DNA from: Oleiharenicola sp.
GTDB lineage: Bacteria; Verrucomicrobiota; Verrucomicrobiia; Opitutales; Opitutaceae
Reading direction: 5' to 3'
Assembly: GCA_025363455.1 (NCBI GenBank)
Contig: JANYDW010000006.1
Location: forward strand, 1-54,316
DNA length: 54,316 nt
The first letter of the stretch is position 1; each line of letters opens with the position of its first letter. Shown here piece by piece: positions 45,158 to 53,279 of the stretch. The notes beneath the pieces were generated by a model. The model had not been told where the DNA came from. It did not search any database and was given only the letters and a program-made list of their open reading frames with translations. Made by a program: the position numbers and the translations under genes.

Positions 45158-46849
45158 AACCCTGAAGATCGCCCCCAGCTTCTTGCCGAGCAAAATCGTC
45201 ATGCCGGTGATCGTGATCCCCAGGAAGGCCATGGCCCAGACGCCGAGGGCCGAGGCGATGAACTTGCCGTCGCCGAGGAGCTGGAAGAGCTCATAGATGG
45301 CCTTGGTGATCGGGTAATAGGCCTGCTTCTGCGCGAGGATGAGCGAGTCGGACACCTCCAGCATGGCGAAGGCAAAGGCCAGCAAGCCGCCGGCGATGAG
45401 GTTGGCCATGATGAGCGGAAGCGTGATCTTGAACACGGCCTTGAGCGGCGGGCAGCCGAGATTTTGCGCGGCCTCCTCGAGGGTTTCGCTCGTCTGCTGG
45501 AAGCCGGCGGCGGCGGAGCGCACCACGTAGGGCAGGCGGCGGATCGAGTAGGCGATGATGAGCAGGATCGTGGGATTGGCGACGGGGTTTAAGAAGGAGA
45601 AGAATTTTCCATCCTGGCTCATGGCGAGGTAGCCGAACGCCAGCACCAGGCCCGGCACGGCGAGCGGCATCATCGAGAGGAAGTCGAGGATCTGGCGGCC
45701 GCGGACCTTGGAGCGCACGATCACATAGGCCAGCGCCACTCCGAGCACGAGGTCGATGACGGTGGAGATGCTCGCATACTTGAGGCTGTTGGCGATGGCC
45801 GGGACCGTGAGGTCATGGCCGAGCGCGATGCGGAAGTTCTCCAGGTTGAAGTTGCGCGGGACCACGGTGGCATACCAGTCGTTGGAGAAGGCCACGAGCA
45901 CGACGCCGAGGTGGGGGAGGATGGCGATGAAGGTTACGCCAGCGAACAACGCCGTGCAGAACCACGCCCGGGCGGTCGGCAGCGCTTTCGGGCCCCCGGA
46001 CGATGTGGCTTTGGCCATCATGGCGTAGCTGTCGCGTCCGAACAGGCCCTTGCCCAGCGCGTAGAACAAGACCGAACTGACGAGCATGACGGCGACGAGC
46101 GCGTACGGGAAGGGGTTGCCGCCGATGTCCTTCAGGCCGTAGAAAATCTGCACCGAGGTGACGCGCGCGTAGTCGAAGATCAACGCCACTCCGAGATCGG
46201 TGAAGGCCCAGATGAATACAATGGTGCCGCCGGCAAACAGCCCGGACTTGATGAGCGGCAGCGTAATTTTGAAGAAGCGCCGAAAGCCCGTGCAGCCGAG
46301 GTTTTCGGCGGCCTCTTCCATCGCGGGATCGATGTTGGCGAGGGCGGCGACGGCGTTGAGGTAAATGATGGGGTAGAGGCTGAAGGCGTTGACGAGCGCG
46401 ATACCGAGAAACTGGTGGGAGCCGAGCCAGTCGTAGGTCCAGCCCTGCGGGCGCAGGCCGAGGTCGATGAGGAACGAGTTGAGTGCGCCGTATTGTCCAA
46501 GGATCTGCTTGATGCCGATGGCGCCGACGAAGGGCGGCAGAATCATCGGCACCAGGATGAAGGAGCCGAGCAGAGCCTTCAGGGGAAACAGGAACCGGTC
46601 GGACACGAACGCCAGCGGCAGAGCGATGAGCAGGGCGAACGTGGTGGTCGTCAGTGCCAGCAGGAAGGAGTTGGCCAGGCCGCCAAGGTAGATCGGGTCG
46701 GTGAGCAGGTTGGCAAGATAGGCGAAGGTCAATTTCCCATCGGCGTCAATGAACCCGCCCTTGAGAATCTGGAGGATCGGCCAGAGGAAAAACGCGCAAA
46801 AAAACAGCAGGGTGAGAGCGAAGATCGAGCGCGCGAAGTTCTGCGACAT
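45155..46849 (-). CDS. Two-module ABC transporter permease (iron/metal type)
   Basis: A 564-residue inner-membrane protein with about twelve hydrophobic segments in two homologous modules, each with the EAA loop of importer permeases: EEAAENLGCTGFRRFFKITL in the first half and EEAAQNLGCPPLKAVFKITL in the second. This architecture is that of FbpB/SfuB-type ferric-iron permeases and related importers. No ATPase or binding protein is adjacent, so the partners are elsewhere. It shares a strand with the MntR-type repressor gene just upstream, which fits metal transport, but the substrate could also be another small ligand. The ATG at 46849 is used; a GTG at 46867 is possible. Its TAG stop is at the edge of a repeat. 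Confidence 0.85.
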   Translation of the reverse strand: MSQNFARSIFALTLLFFCAFFLWPILQILKGGFIDADGKLTFAYLANLLTDPIYLGGLANSFLLALTTTTFALLIALPLAFVSDRFLFPLKALLGSFILVPMILPPFVGAIGIKQILGQYGALNSFLIDLGLRPQGWTYDWLGSHQFLGIALVNAFSLYPIIYLNAVAALANIDPAMEEAAENLGCTGFRRFFKITLPLIKSGLFAGGTIVFIWAFTDLGVALIFDYARVTSVQIFYGLKDIGGNPFPYALVAVMLVSSVLFYALGKGLFGRDSYAMMAKATSSGGPKALPTARAWFCTALFAGVTFIAILPHLGVVLVAFSNDWYATVVPRNFNLENFRIALGHDLTVPAIANSLKYASISTVIDLVLGVALAYVIVRSKVRGRQILDFLSMMPLAVPGLVLAFGYLAMSQDGKFFSFLNPVANPTILLIIAYSIRRLPYVVRSAAAGFQQTSETLEEAAQNLGCPPLKAVFKITLPLIMANLIAGGLLAFAFAMLEVSDSLILAQKQAYYPITKAIYELFQLLGDGKFIASALGVWAMAFLGITITGMTILLGKKLGAIFRV

Positions 46850-46903
46850 GCACCCGAGGACATGCACCGCCCCGGGGATGGTGACAAGAGCGAAGGCGAG
46901 AAG

Positions 46904-46964
46904 GTAGGGCGGTGAGTCCCTTCACCGCCGGGTGGAGCGGCGCGGAACGGAGTCCGCGCCCTAC
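46904..46964. repeat. Palindromic element, family C
   Basis: GTAGGGCGG at the left end (46904) and CGCGCCCTAC at the right end (46955-46964) with internal hairpin sequences. Near-identical design to 51074-51124. The right end includes the TAG stop codon of the MntR-type gene (plus strand cta at 46961-46963). Confidence 0.9.
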
Positions 46965-47404
46965 CTGTTCAAATGCTTCGCGAACGCCGCCAACGTGACC
47001 GGACTGACATGGTGCTCGATGCCCTCGGCGTCGATCTCGGCGGCTTTTTCCGGGATCCCGAGCGACTGTAGGAAAGCAACCACGATGCCATGGCGATGGT
47101 GGCACTCCGCGGCCAGCTTGCGGCCTGAATCAGTCAGGAAAATAGCCCGGTAGGGTCGGACGCTCACGTAACCCTCGCGTTGCAGCCGGGCCAGCGTGCG
47201 GTTGACGGTCACATGGGTGACACCCAGCCGCCGGGCCAGGTCCACGACCCGAGCCTCGCCCTGCGAAGCGGACAGGTCGGCGATGGCCTCGACGTAGTCC
47301 TCGGCGGTTTCGGAGGCGTGCTCCCGGCGCGTGTGCTGGAGCGACTCCGCTTGGAGGGCGGAGGGACGGACAGCCGGCTTGGCGGAGCGGGTGGGCGTTT
47401 TCAC
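46961..47404 (-). CDS. mntR: MntR/DtxR-family metal-dependent repressor
   Basis: A protein of about 147 residues of the DtxR/MntR family. The N-terminal winged helix-turn-helix is ARVVDLARRLGVTHVTVNRTLARLQREGYVSV, followed by the dimerisation and metal-binding part with ECHHRHGIVVAFLQSLG and EIDAEGIEHHVSP. These His, Glu and Cys residues are placed as the metal ligands of MntR. It should repress manganese (or iron) uptake genes when the metal is bound. It lies directly upstream of, and divergent from, the outer-membrane barrel and MntH genes, with a palindromic candidate operator between. Start uncertain: GTG at 47404 or TTG at 47416. Its stop TAG is supplied by a palindromic element. Confidence 0.9.
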   Translation of the reverse strand: MKTPTRSAKPAVRPSALQAESLQHTRREHASETAEDYVEAIADLSASQGEARVVDLARRLGVTHVTVNRTLARLQREGYVSVRPYRAIFLTDSGRKLAAECHHRHGIVVAFLQSLGIPEKAAEIDAEGIEHHVSPVTLAAFAKHLNR

Positions 47405-47432
47405 GTTCGGCCGCAAGCCAGACGGCGAGGGC

Positions 47433-47469
47433 TTGACAGGTCGAGAATAAAATGTAGCTAAGGCTACAT
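47433..47469 (+). promoter_or_regulatory. Candidate MntR operator and promoter
   Basis: ATGTAGC-TAAG-GCTACAT, a perfect 7-bp inverted repeat with a 4-nt spacer, lies at 47452-47469, ending one base before the barrel ATG. A TTGACA hexamer at 47433-47438 could be the -35 element; the -10 region would fall in the palindrome. Position between a DtxR-type repressor gene and its probable target makes it a good operator candidate. Confidence 0.55.
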
Positions 47470-47470
47470 A

Positions 47471-48232
47471 ATGTATAAGAATCTACGCCGCGGATTTTCT
47501 CTGACCATCCTGCTGCTGGGCCTCGCTTGCCGGCTGCCGGCCCAGATCACGCAGTGGCCGACGACGGTGGCGCCCGGCCGATTCCTGCTGCAGATGGACG
47601 CGCTCTCCTTGACTTTGGACCGTGAGCCGGGCGTCAAATACACGGCGTGGGGGACAGCCTCGACGCTGGTGACCACCGGCCTGACCGACCATCTGGACCT
47701 CCAGTTGGGGGCCGATCTGTATTTCAGCCAGCGGATCGAGACCAGCGGTTTTACTGAGCGGAAGTCCGGCATGGGGGCGATGCGGGTGCGGACCAAATGG
47801 CGTTTCTACGACGAGGGCGGGACGGCCGTGGCCATCATGCCTTACTTCAAGATTCCAACCAACGGCGGCGGGTTGGGTAACAACTCGCTCGAGGGGGGCG
47901 TGATTGTCCCTTGGTCCACCGATCTGCCGACCGGGTTCAAGTTTGCTGCCATGGCCCAGCTGGATTTTTTGCGCAACGACAACGACAACGGCTACGATAG
48001 CCATTGGTATACCTCGGCCACGTTCAGCCGCCCGATCACCAAGGCACTCGGGATTTACGGCGAGGCGACTCTCGGCAAGTCCACCGGGAGTGGCTCGGCC
48101 GAGGGCATCATGGGCGGCGGAGTGACGCTGGCGGTTAACCAGGATTTCTGGTGGGACTACGCGATCTACAAGGGTATCTCCCAGGTGGCGGCGGACTGGA
48201 AACACGTCCTGCGGCTGAACGTCAGGTTCTGA
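47471..48232 (+). CDS. Exported outer-membrane beta-barrel-like protein
   Basis: A 253-residue protein with a signal peptide (about residues 1-25, cut after a PAQ-like site) and no other membrane helix. The mature part is rich in alternating polar/hydrophobic strands, aromatic residues and Gly, for example HLDLQLGADLYFSQRIET and DFWWDYAIYKGISQ, and ends in a Phe (HVLRLNVRF), the usual end of outer-membrane barrels. Similar proteins are often annotated as transporters of the MetA-pathway/DUF type. Its gene is the first of a unit with mntH and a universal-stress gene, and directly follows a candidate MntR site, so a metal-import pore (as MnoP in rhizobia) is a reasonable inference, not proven. 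Confidence 0.7.
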   Translation: MYKNLRRGFSLTILLLGLACRLPAQITQWPTTVAPGRFLLQMDALSLTLDREPGVKYTAWGTASTLVTTGLTDHLDLQLGADLYFSQRIETSGFTERKSGMGAMRVRTKWRFYDEGGTAVAIMPYFKIPTNGGGLGNNSLEGGVIVPWSTDLPTGFKFAAMAQLDFLRNDNDNGYDSHWYTSATFSRPITKALGIYGEATLGKSTGSGSAEGIMGGGVTLAVNQDFWWDYAIYKGISQVAADWKHVLRLNVRF

Positions 48233-48238
48233 TCCACC

Positions 48239-49597
48239 ATGGACCCCGTCACTACACCAGAAAAGCCGGTCCAAACCAGCTGGCGGCGCGAACGGGTGGC
48301 GCTGAGCCTGCCCGAGTCGCACCGCAGTGTCGCGGTGCCGTCTGGGGCCGGCTTTTGGCGCAAGCTCCTGGCCTTTTCCGGTCCGGGCTTCATGGTGGCC
48401 GTCGGCTACATGGATCCGGGCAATTGGGCGACCGATCTCGCCGGCGGTGCGCAGTTCGGCTACACGCTGCTTTCGGTCATATTGATCTCCAACCTCATGG
48501 CGATCCTGCTCCAGCACCTGTGCGTGAAGCTCGGGATCGCCACCGGCCGCGACCTGGCCCAAGCCTGCCGCGACCATTATCCGGCGCCGGTCGTCTGGTT
48601 TCAGTGGATCCTGTGCGAGCTGGCCATCGCAGCCTGCGACCTGGCGGAGGTCATCGGCTCGGCTATCGCGCTGCAGTTGCTTTTCGGCATCCCGCTGGTC
48701 TGGGGCTGTATTATCACGGCGGTGGACGTGATGATCGTCCTGCTGCTCCAGAATCGGGGCTTTCGCTGGCTGGAGGCTGTGGTCATCACGCTCATGCTGA
48801 CGATCGGTGGCTGCTTTGCGGTGGAACTTTTCCTGGCCAAGCCCGCCTTGGGCGGGATGCTGGTGGGATTCGTGCCGACGACGGAGATCATCCGCAACCC
48901 CGCGATGCTGTACGTCGCGATCGGCATCCTTGGCGCGACCGTGATGCCGCACAACCTCTACCTGCATTCGTCGATCGTGCAGACGCGGAAATACGAGCAG
49001 ACGGCCGGCGGCAAGCGCGAGGCGATCAAGTTCGCGACCATCGACTCGACCTTCGCGTTGATGTTCGCGCTCTTCATCAACGGCGCCATTCTCGTGCTGG
49101 CCGCGGCGGCCTTTCATGGTTCCGGTCACGCGGACGTGGCGGCGATCCAGGATGCCTATCACCTGTTGGACGGTGTGCTCGGTGTCACCTTTGCCGGCAT
49201 TCTCTTTGCCGTGGCCTTGCTCGCGTCTGGGCAGAATTCCACCCTGACCGGCACGTTGGCCGGGCAGATCGTCATGGAGGGCTTTCTCAACATCCGCCTG
49301 CGGCCGTGGCTGCGCCGGCTCATCACACGGGCCATCGCCATCGTGCCTGCCGTGGTGGTGATCGGACTTTACGGCGAGGCCAAGTCCACCCAGTTGCTCG
49401 TCGCCAGCCAGGTCTGTCTGAGCATGCAACTCGGCTTCGCCTGCTGGCCATTGATGCGCTTCACCGGGGACAAGGCCAAGATGGGGGAGTTCGTCAACCC
49501 ATGGTGGATTAAATGGCTCGGCTGGACGATCACCCTGGTTATCATCGCTCTCAACGTGAAACTGCTTCTCGACATCGCGGGCCTGACCGGAAATTGA
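48239..49597 (+). CDS. mntH: NRAMP-family Mn2+/Fe2+ transporter MntH
   Basis: A proton-coupled divalent-metal importer of the inner membrane. The 452-residue protein has about eleven hydrophobic segments and the two NRAMP motifs: DPGN in [12 protein letters not shown] (helix 1) and [15 protein letters not shown] (helix 6), including the metal-binding Asp, Asn, Met region. [20 protein letters not shown] is another family block. It follows the barrel gene by six bases and precedes a universal-stress gene, so the three probably form one operon under the MntR-type repressor encoded next door. Confidence 0.96.
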   Translation: MDPVTTPEKPVQTSWRRERVALSLPESHRSVAVPSGAGFWRKLLAFSGPGFMVAVGYMDPGNWATDLAGGAQFGYTLLSVILISNLMAILLQHLCVKLGIATGRDLAQACRDHYPAPVVWFQWILCELAIAACDLAEVIGSAIALQLLFGIPLVWGCIITAVDVMIVLLLQNRGFRWLEAVVITLMLTIGGCFAVELFLAKPALGGMLVGFVPTTEIIRNPAMLYVAIGILGATVMPHNLYLHSSIVQTRKYEQTAGGKREAIKFATIDSTFALMFALFINGAILVLAAAAFHGSGHADVAAIQDAYHLLDGVLGVTFAGILFAVALLASGQNSTLTGTLAGQIVMEGFLNIRLRPWLRRLITRAIAIVPAVVVIGLYGEAKSTQLLVASQVCLSMQLGFACWPLMRFTGDKAKMGEFVNPWWIKWLGWTITLVIIALNVKLLLDIAGLTGN

Positions 49598-49600
49598 CCC

Positions 49601-50032
49601 ATGTATCGCAAGATCCTCGTTGCTCTCGAAAATGGCCCCGCGGATACGCGCCTGTTGCCGCACATCGCGGAGTTTGCCCGCAGGCTCGGCTCGGATCTGC
49701 TGCTCCTGCATGTCGCCGATGGCTGGGCAGCGCGCAATTACGACCAGCTCAACCTGGCCGCATCCGACGAGATGAAAGCCGATCAGGATTACTTGCAGGC
49801 GAGGGCACAGCAGCTGGTCTCCACCGGGCTAAAGGCCGAAATTCTGCTGGCACTCGGCAACCCGCCCAACGAGATCGTCAAGGCCGCCGAGGCGAATGGC
49901 TGTGATCTCATCGCGCTGGCTTCGCACGGCCACAAACTGTTTGCCGATATCGTGCACGGCAGCACCATCGACCGGGTGCGGCACAACACGACCATCCCAC
50001 TGCTCGTCGTGAGCGCGAAGCCGAAGGCCTAA
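49601..50032 (+). CDS. Universal stress protein (UspA family)
   Basis: A 143-residue single-domain Usp. The fold start MYRKILVALENGPADTRLLPH and the C-terminal block DLIALASHGHKLFADIVHGSTIDRV plus TTIPLLVVSAKPK are typical. The nucleotide-binding motif normally reads G-2x-G-9x-G-S; here the second Gly is replaced (GHKLFADIVHGS), so ATP binding is doubtful. The gene follows mntH after three bases, suggesting co-transcription; a link between Usp genes and metal transporters is seen in other bacteria. Confidence 0.92.
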   Translation: MYRKILVALENGPADTRLLPHIAEFARRLGSDLLLLHVADGWAARNYDQLNLAASDEMKADQDYLQARAQQLVSTGLKAEILLALGNPPNEIVKAAEANGCDLIALASHGHKLFADIVHGSTIDRVRHNTTIPLLVVSAKPKA

Positions 50033-50073
50033 GGCATGCCTTCAATACTTCCTACAATCCTACTGATCGGGAA

Positions 50074-50146
50074 TGTGGGAGAGGCTTTATGCCTCGATTT
50101 TCCCGGCAGCGAGAGTGTCAGGTCGGGGCGTAAAGCCCGTCTCACA
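50074..50146. repeat. Palindromic element, family E
   Basis: Begins TGTGGGAGAGGCTTTATGCC at 50074 and ends GGCGTAAAGCCCGTCTCACA at 50146. Two internal hairpin-forming halves, the second with the GGGGCGTAAAGCCC core. It lies between the universal-stress gene and the amidohydrolase gene. Confidence 0.85.
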
Positions 50147-50195
50147 CTCAAGCCGTCTGGTCAGAACAGAAATTGAAGACGTTCCGGATTCTCCC

Positions 50196-51053
50196 ATGCC
50201 TGTCATCGACGCCCATGTTCATCTTTATCCGGCGGGGGTGAACCGCGACCCGGCGGCGTGGGCGGCGGCGAATGGCGAGTCCCATTGGGCTGAACTTTGC
50301 ACCCGGCGGCGCAAGAGCGGGCAGCCGGTCCAAGGGTTTCCGGATGTGGATGAGCTTTTGCGCACCATGAATTCGGCCGGGGTGGCCCGGGCTGTACTGT
50401 TAGGCTGGTACTGGGAACGGGCGGAAACATGCCGGATGCAGAACCGGTTTTATGCGGAATGTGTGCGGGCGCATCCGGAGCGGCTGTCCGCCTTTGCGAC
50501 GATCCATCCGGGGGCGGGTGAAGCGCAAGCTCTGGAGGAGATGAAGATCGCGCGGGATTCCGGGCTGATCGGCCTGGGGGAACTGTCACCACACGCGCAA
50601 GGGTACACCATCTATGATCCGGTCTTGGCCGCCATGCTCCGGCGGGCCGGAGAATATGGGATGCCCGTCAACCTGCATGTCACCGATCCGCAAACGAAGA
50701 AATATCCCGGCCGGATCGCAACGCCCGAGGCGGATTTCATCGCGCTGGCGCGTGCTTTTCCGCAGACGAACTTCATCCTCGCCCACTGGGGTGGCAGCCT
50801 GGCCTTCGATCGCATGGAAGAAGCACGGCCCAATGTGTACTACGACACGGCCGCCTCGCCATTGCTTTATGGACCCGAGGTCTGGGCCAAGGCGCCGGCC
50901 GGTCGCGTGTTATTTGGCTCGGATTATCCGCTGGTGCTTTATCCGAAAACCGGACCTGAGCCAGAGATTGTCGGCATCCTGCGGGAGGCCCGGGCCGCCG
51001 GGGCGAGCGACGCGCTATTCGGAGCCAACGCGGTTAAGCTTCTACGACTGTAG
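50196..51053 (+). CDS. Amidohydrolase-2 family TIM-barrel hydrolase
   Basis: A 285-residue metal-dependent hydrolase. The start PVIDAHVHLYPAG provides the metal-binding His7 and His9. Further family blocks are SAFATIHPG, GLIGLGELSPHAQGY, a His in MPVNLHVTDPQT, then FILAHWGGSLAFDRM and the catalytic Asp region in RVLFGSDYPLVLYP. Members act as decarboxylases or amide/lactone hydrolases; the substrate is not deducible. The ATG at 50196 begins the conserved part. It precedes a convergent amidase gene and may use related substrates. Its TAG stop is followed directly by a second TAG and a GGGC stretch like those of the palindromic elements. Confidence 0.88.
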   Translation: MPVIDAHVHLYPAGVNRDPAAWAAANGESHWAELCTRRRKSGQPVQGFPDVDELLRTMNSAGVARAVLLGWYWERAETCRMQNRFYAECVRAHPERLSAFATIHPGAGEAQALEEMKIARDSGLIGLGELSPHAQGYTIYDPVLAAMLRRAGEYGMPVNLHVTDPQTKKYPGRIATPEADFIALARAFPQTNFILAHWGGSLAFDRMEEARPNVYYDTAASPLLYGPEVWAKAPAGRVLFGSDYPLVLYPKTGPEPEIVGILREARAAGASDALFGANAVKLLRL

Positions 51054-51073
51054 TAGGGCCACGGCACGATTTG

Positions 51074-51124
51074 GTAGGGCGGCGCGTCCCTCCGCCGCGG
51101 CGCGGAACGGAGACCGCGCCCTAC
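51074..51124. repeat. Palindromic element, family C
   Basis: GTAGGGCGGCGCGTCCCTCC at the left end (51074) and CCGCGCCCTAC at the right end (51114-51124), with internal hairpins. The right end contains the TAG stop codon of the amidase gene (plus strand cta at 51121-51123). Same design as 46904-46964. Confidence 0.9.
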
Positions 51125-52494
51125 CTGTTCAGCAGCCAGGGAACGACGGGACTGTCGACCGCGGGCAGCACGATCTGCAGGCCGGCCGTGAGGCCTGACG
51201 GGAGAGGGACGGGCAGTGAGAGTACTGGCAAGCCACCGAGGCTGGCAGGCGCGGTGAGTGTGAGGATGTTGCGGCGGAGCTCGGGTGTGGCCTCGGCCTT
51301 GGTCGGAGCCGCGCAGGGCACCGCTGGCAACACCAGAAAATCATAGGCGCGGAAGAAGTCGCGCCACACGCCGCGAATTTCCGTCATGCGTTGCCGGGCG
51401 CCAGTGATGTCCGCGGCGGCGAAATGGCCGGCGTCAGTGAAGCGCTGCCAAATGACCGGGTCGTAATGCTCGCGATAGGGCGCCAGCCAATTGCGATGGA
51501 CGGCGTGCGCCTCACTCATGCCGATTGTCACGTAAGTTTCCACGGCATGATGCCATGACAGGATCAGGGCGGCCTCGGCGACCGGATCGGCGTGGGCCGT
51601 CAGGCTTGCCGCGGCATAGTCGCAGGCGGTCGCCACTTCGGCGGTCATGCCCGGCACCAGACGACGAGCGTTGAGGTAGCAGCCGCGGAGAGCGGTGTTG
51701 TGTAGCCGCGCTTGAGCCTGAGGCGAAAGTGTGGATGACCACGTTGTCGCTTCCGCTCCAACGCGGCTACGGGTCATCGCCTGCCACATCGTCAGCATAT
51801 CCGCCGCATTCGCCGTGAACCAGCCGGCAGTGTCCATTGTCGGCGCGAGCGGGACGGCGTCGCGAATTAATTCGTCACCGGGCGTCAGCCGGAAACCGTA
51901 CAGACCACACCACGCCGCCGGCACCCGCACGGAGCCGCCCGTGTCGGTACCGATCGACAGCGGCACAACTCCGGCTGCGACCAGAGCGGCCGAGCCGCTA
52001 CTGGAGCCGCCGCTCAGCCGGTTGGGCCTGCGGGGATGCGGGCAGTCACCGTAGTGCGGGTTTTCCCCGGTCAGGCCCGAGGCGAATTCGACGAGGTGCG
52101 TCTTGCCGGCGCACACGGCGCCGGGTCGCGCGAGCTCGGTCACGATCCTGCTGTCGTGTGTCGGTGTCGGGCGAACCTTGTCGAGGAATGTCGAACCGGC
52201 GCGGGTGGGAACGCCGGCGAGGTCGAAAAGGTCTTTGAGGAGATAGGGGAGGCCGCGGAGACTTGGAGGGCTGGGCTCCCGCCCAGCCGCGGTCGGGCGG
52301 GAGCCCGACCCTCCAGCGTCGAGTTCAACCGCCAGCTCTGCCTCCGGCTTCAACCACGCGAGCGCAGCGCTACGCAACGGAGAGGGCAGGGCGGCGACGC
52401 GCTCTTGCACCTCGCGCGCGGCCTGCGCCGGAGGCATTGCCTGCCACGTCGCAAAGGGCAAAGGGTCTGGCGTTTTAGGGCCGTTTGTGTCCAT
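51121..52494 (-). CDS. Amidase signature-family hydrolase with an in-frame palindromic insertion
   Basis: A 457-residue amidase-signature enzyme that would hydrolyse an amide bond with a Ser-cisSer-Lys triad. The lysine is Lys87 in GLPYLLKDLFD, the cis-Ser lies in RLSGGSSSGSAA (164-166) and the nucleophilic Ser is Ser187 in GTDTGGSVRVP. Residues about 60-77 (GSGSRPTAAGREPSPP region), just before the conserved GLPYLLKDLF block, are encoded by a palindromic element at 52264-52315 and have low-complexity, non-conserved character. The reading frame is intact. Substrate is unknown. Its start codon lies two bases from the divergent ABC ATPase gene. Its stop TAG is the edge of another palindromic element. 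Confidence 0.9.
   Translation of the reverse strand: MDTNGPKTPDPLPFATWQAMPPAQAAREVQERVAALPSPLRSAALAWLKPEAELAVELDAGGSGSRPTAAGREPSPPSLRGLPYLLKDLFDLAGVPTRAGSTFLDKVRPTPTHDSRIVTELARPGAVCAGKTHLVEFASGLTGENPHYGDCPHPRRPNRLSGGSSSGSAALVAAGVVPLSIGTDTGGSVRVPAAWCGLYGFRLTPGDELIRDAVPLAPTMDTAGWFTANAADMLTMWQAMTRSRVGAEATTWSSTLSPQAQARLHNTALRGCYLNARRLVPGMTAEVATACDYAAASLTAHADPVAEAALILSWHHAVETYVTIGMSEAHAVHRNWLAPYREHYDPVIWQRFTDAGHFAAADITGARQRMTEIRGVWRDFFRAYDFLVLPAVPCAAPTKAEATPELRRNILTLTAPASLGGLPVLSLPVPLPSGLTAGLQIVLPAVDSPVVPWLLNR
52264..52315. repeat. Palindromic element, family B, inside the amidase coding sequence
   Basis: Starts TGGAGGGCTGGGCTCCCGCC and ends GGAGCCCGACCCTCCA; the outer arms pair over about 24 bases with two mismatches. 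Family members lie at 16276-16325, 30621-30672 and (half) 42059-42084. It encodes about 18 residues in the amidase frame. Confidence 0.95.
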
Positions 52495-52496
52495 TG

Positions 52497-53279
52497 ATGC
52501 CGCTCATGGGGTTGACTGAATCCATCGTCCAATTCGACGCGGTGCGCAAGCGCTACGGCAGCGGGCCGTGGGTCCTGGACGGGATCAGCCTGGCTGTGGC
52601 GCCGGGTGATTTCATCACCCTGATCGGGCCCAGCGGCTGCGGCAAATCCACGGTGCTCAAGCTGGTTTCCGGCCTCAATCCGGCGAGCGAAGGCACGCTG
52701 ACGGTGCTGGGTACGACCCCCCGACAGGCGCGTGACCGTCAGGCCTTTATCTTTCAGGATGCCACGTTGCTGCCCTGGCACACGGCCGCAGGGAACACCG
52801 AGTTGCCGTTGCGGCTGCGCGGTGTGGCCGCAGCGGACCGGCGCGCCAAGGCCCGCGAGATGCTTGACTTGGTCGGCCTGGACAAGGTGTCCGGTTATTA
52901 CCCGCGACAACTGTCGGGCGGCATGAAGATGCGGGTTTCCATCGCGCGGGCGCTGACGCTGGAGCCGCAACTGTTGCTGCTCGATGAGCCCTTCGGGGCG
53001 CTGGACGAGATGACGCGGAACCGCCTGAACGAGGAATTGCTGACAATCCGCGAGCGGTCTCGGTTCACGGCGATGTTTGTCACGCACTCGGTGAGCGAGG
53101 CGGTATTTCTCTCCAACCGCATTTTGGTCATGGCCGCCTACCCGGGCCGTTTTCATGCGGAAGTGAAAGTGGATTTTTCCTACCCCCGTCGGGCGGACCT
53201 ACGCGAGCAGCCGGATTTTCAAGCGAAGGTCACCGAGGTGTCGCGTCTGCTGCACGCGGTGGAGGACCCAGGCAAATGA
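52497..53279 (+). CDS. ABC transporter ATPase (nitrate/sulfonate/thiamine-precursor type)
   Basis: A 260-residue ATPase. Walker A is GPSGCGKST at 44-52, signature LSGGMKMRVSIARAL, Walker B LLLLDEPFGALDEMTR, followed by the H-loop FVTHSVSEA. The pattern (Q-loop FQDATLLPW and FGALDEMTR) places it in the SsuB/TauB/ThiZ group of importers. It overlaps the permease gene by four bases, so the two are one operon. The start is uncertain (ATG at 52497, 52506 or an upstream GTG at 52485 that overlaps the amidase gene). Substrate unknown: sulfonates, nitrate, aminopyrimidines and riboflavin-like ligands are all used by relatives. Confidence 0.92.
   Translation: MPLMGLTESIVQFDAVRKRYGSGPWVLDGISLAVAPGDFITLIGPSGCGKSTVLKLVSGLNPASEGTLTVLGTTPRQARDRQAFIFQDATLLPWHTAAGNTELPLRLRGVAAADRRAKAREMLDLVGLDKVSGYYPRQLSGGMKMRVSIARALTLEPQLLLLDEPFGALDEMTRNRLNEELLTIRERSRFTAMFVTHSVSEAVFLSNRILVMAAYPGRFHAEVKVDFSYPRRADLREQPDFQAKVTEVSRLLHAVEDPGK

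Noticed and set aside
45815..46915. 366-residue open frame opposite to the ABC permease gene
   Set aside because: Glu/Gln/Gly-rich shadow of a hydrophobic gene, no domain.
47483..49711. 742-residue open frame antisense to the barrel, mntH and Usp genes
   Set aside because: The sequence is a low-complexity Arg/His/Gln-rich shadow of three genes that have clear family motifs on the plus strand.
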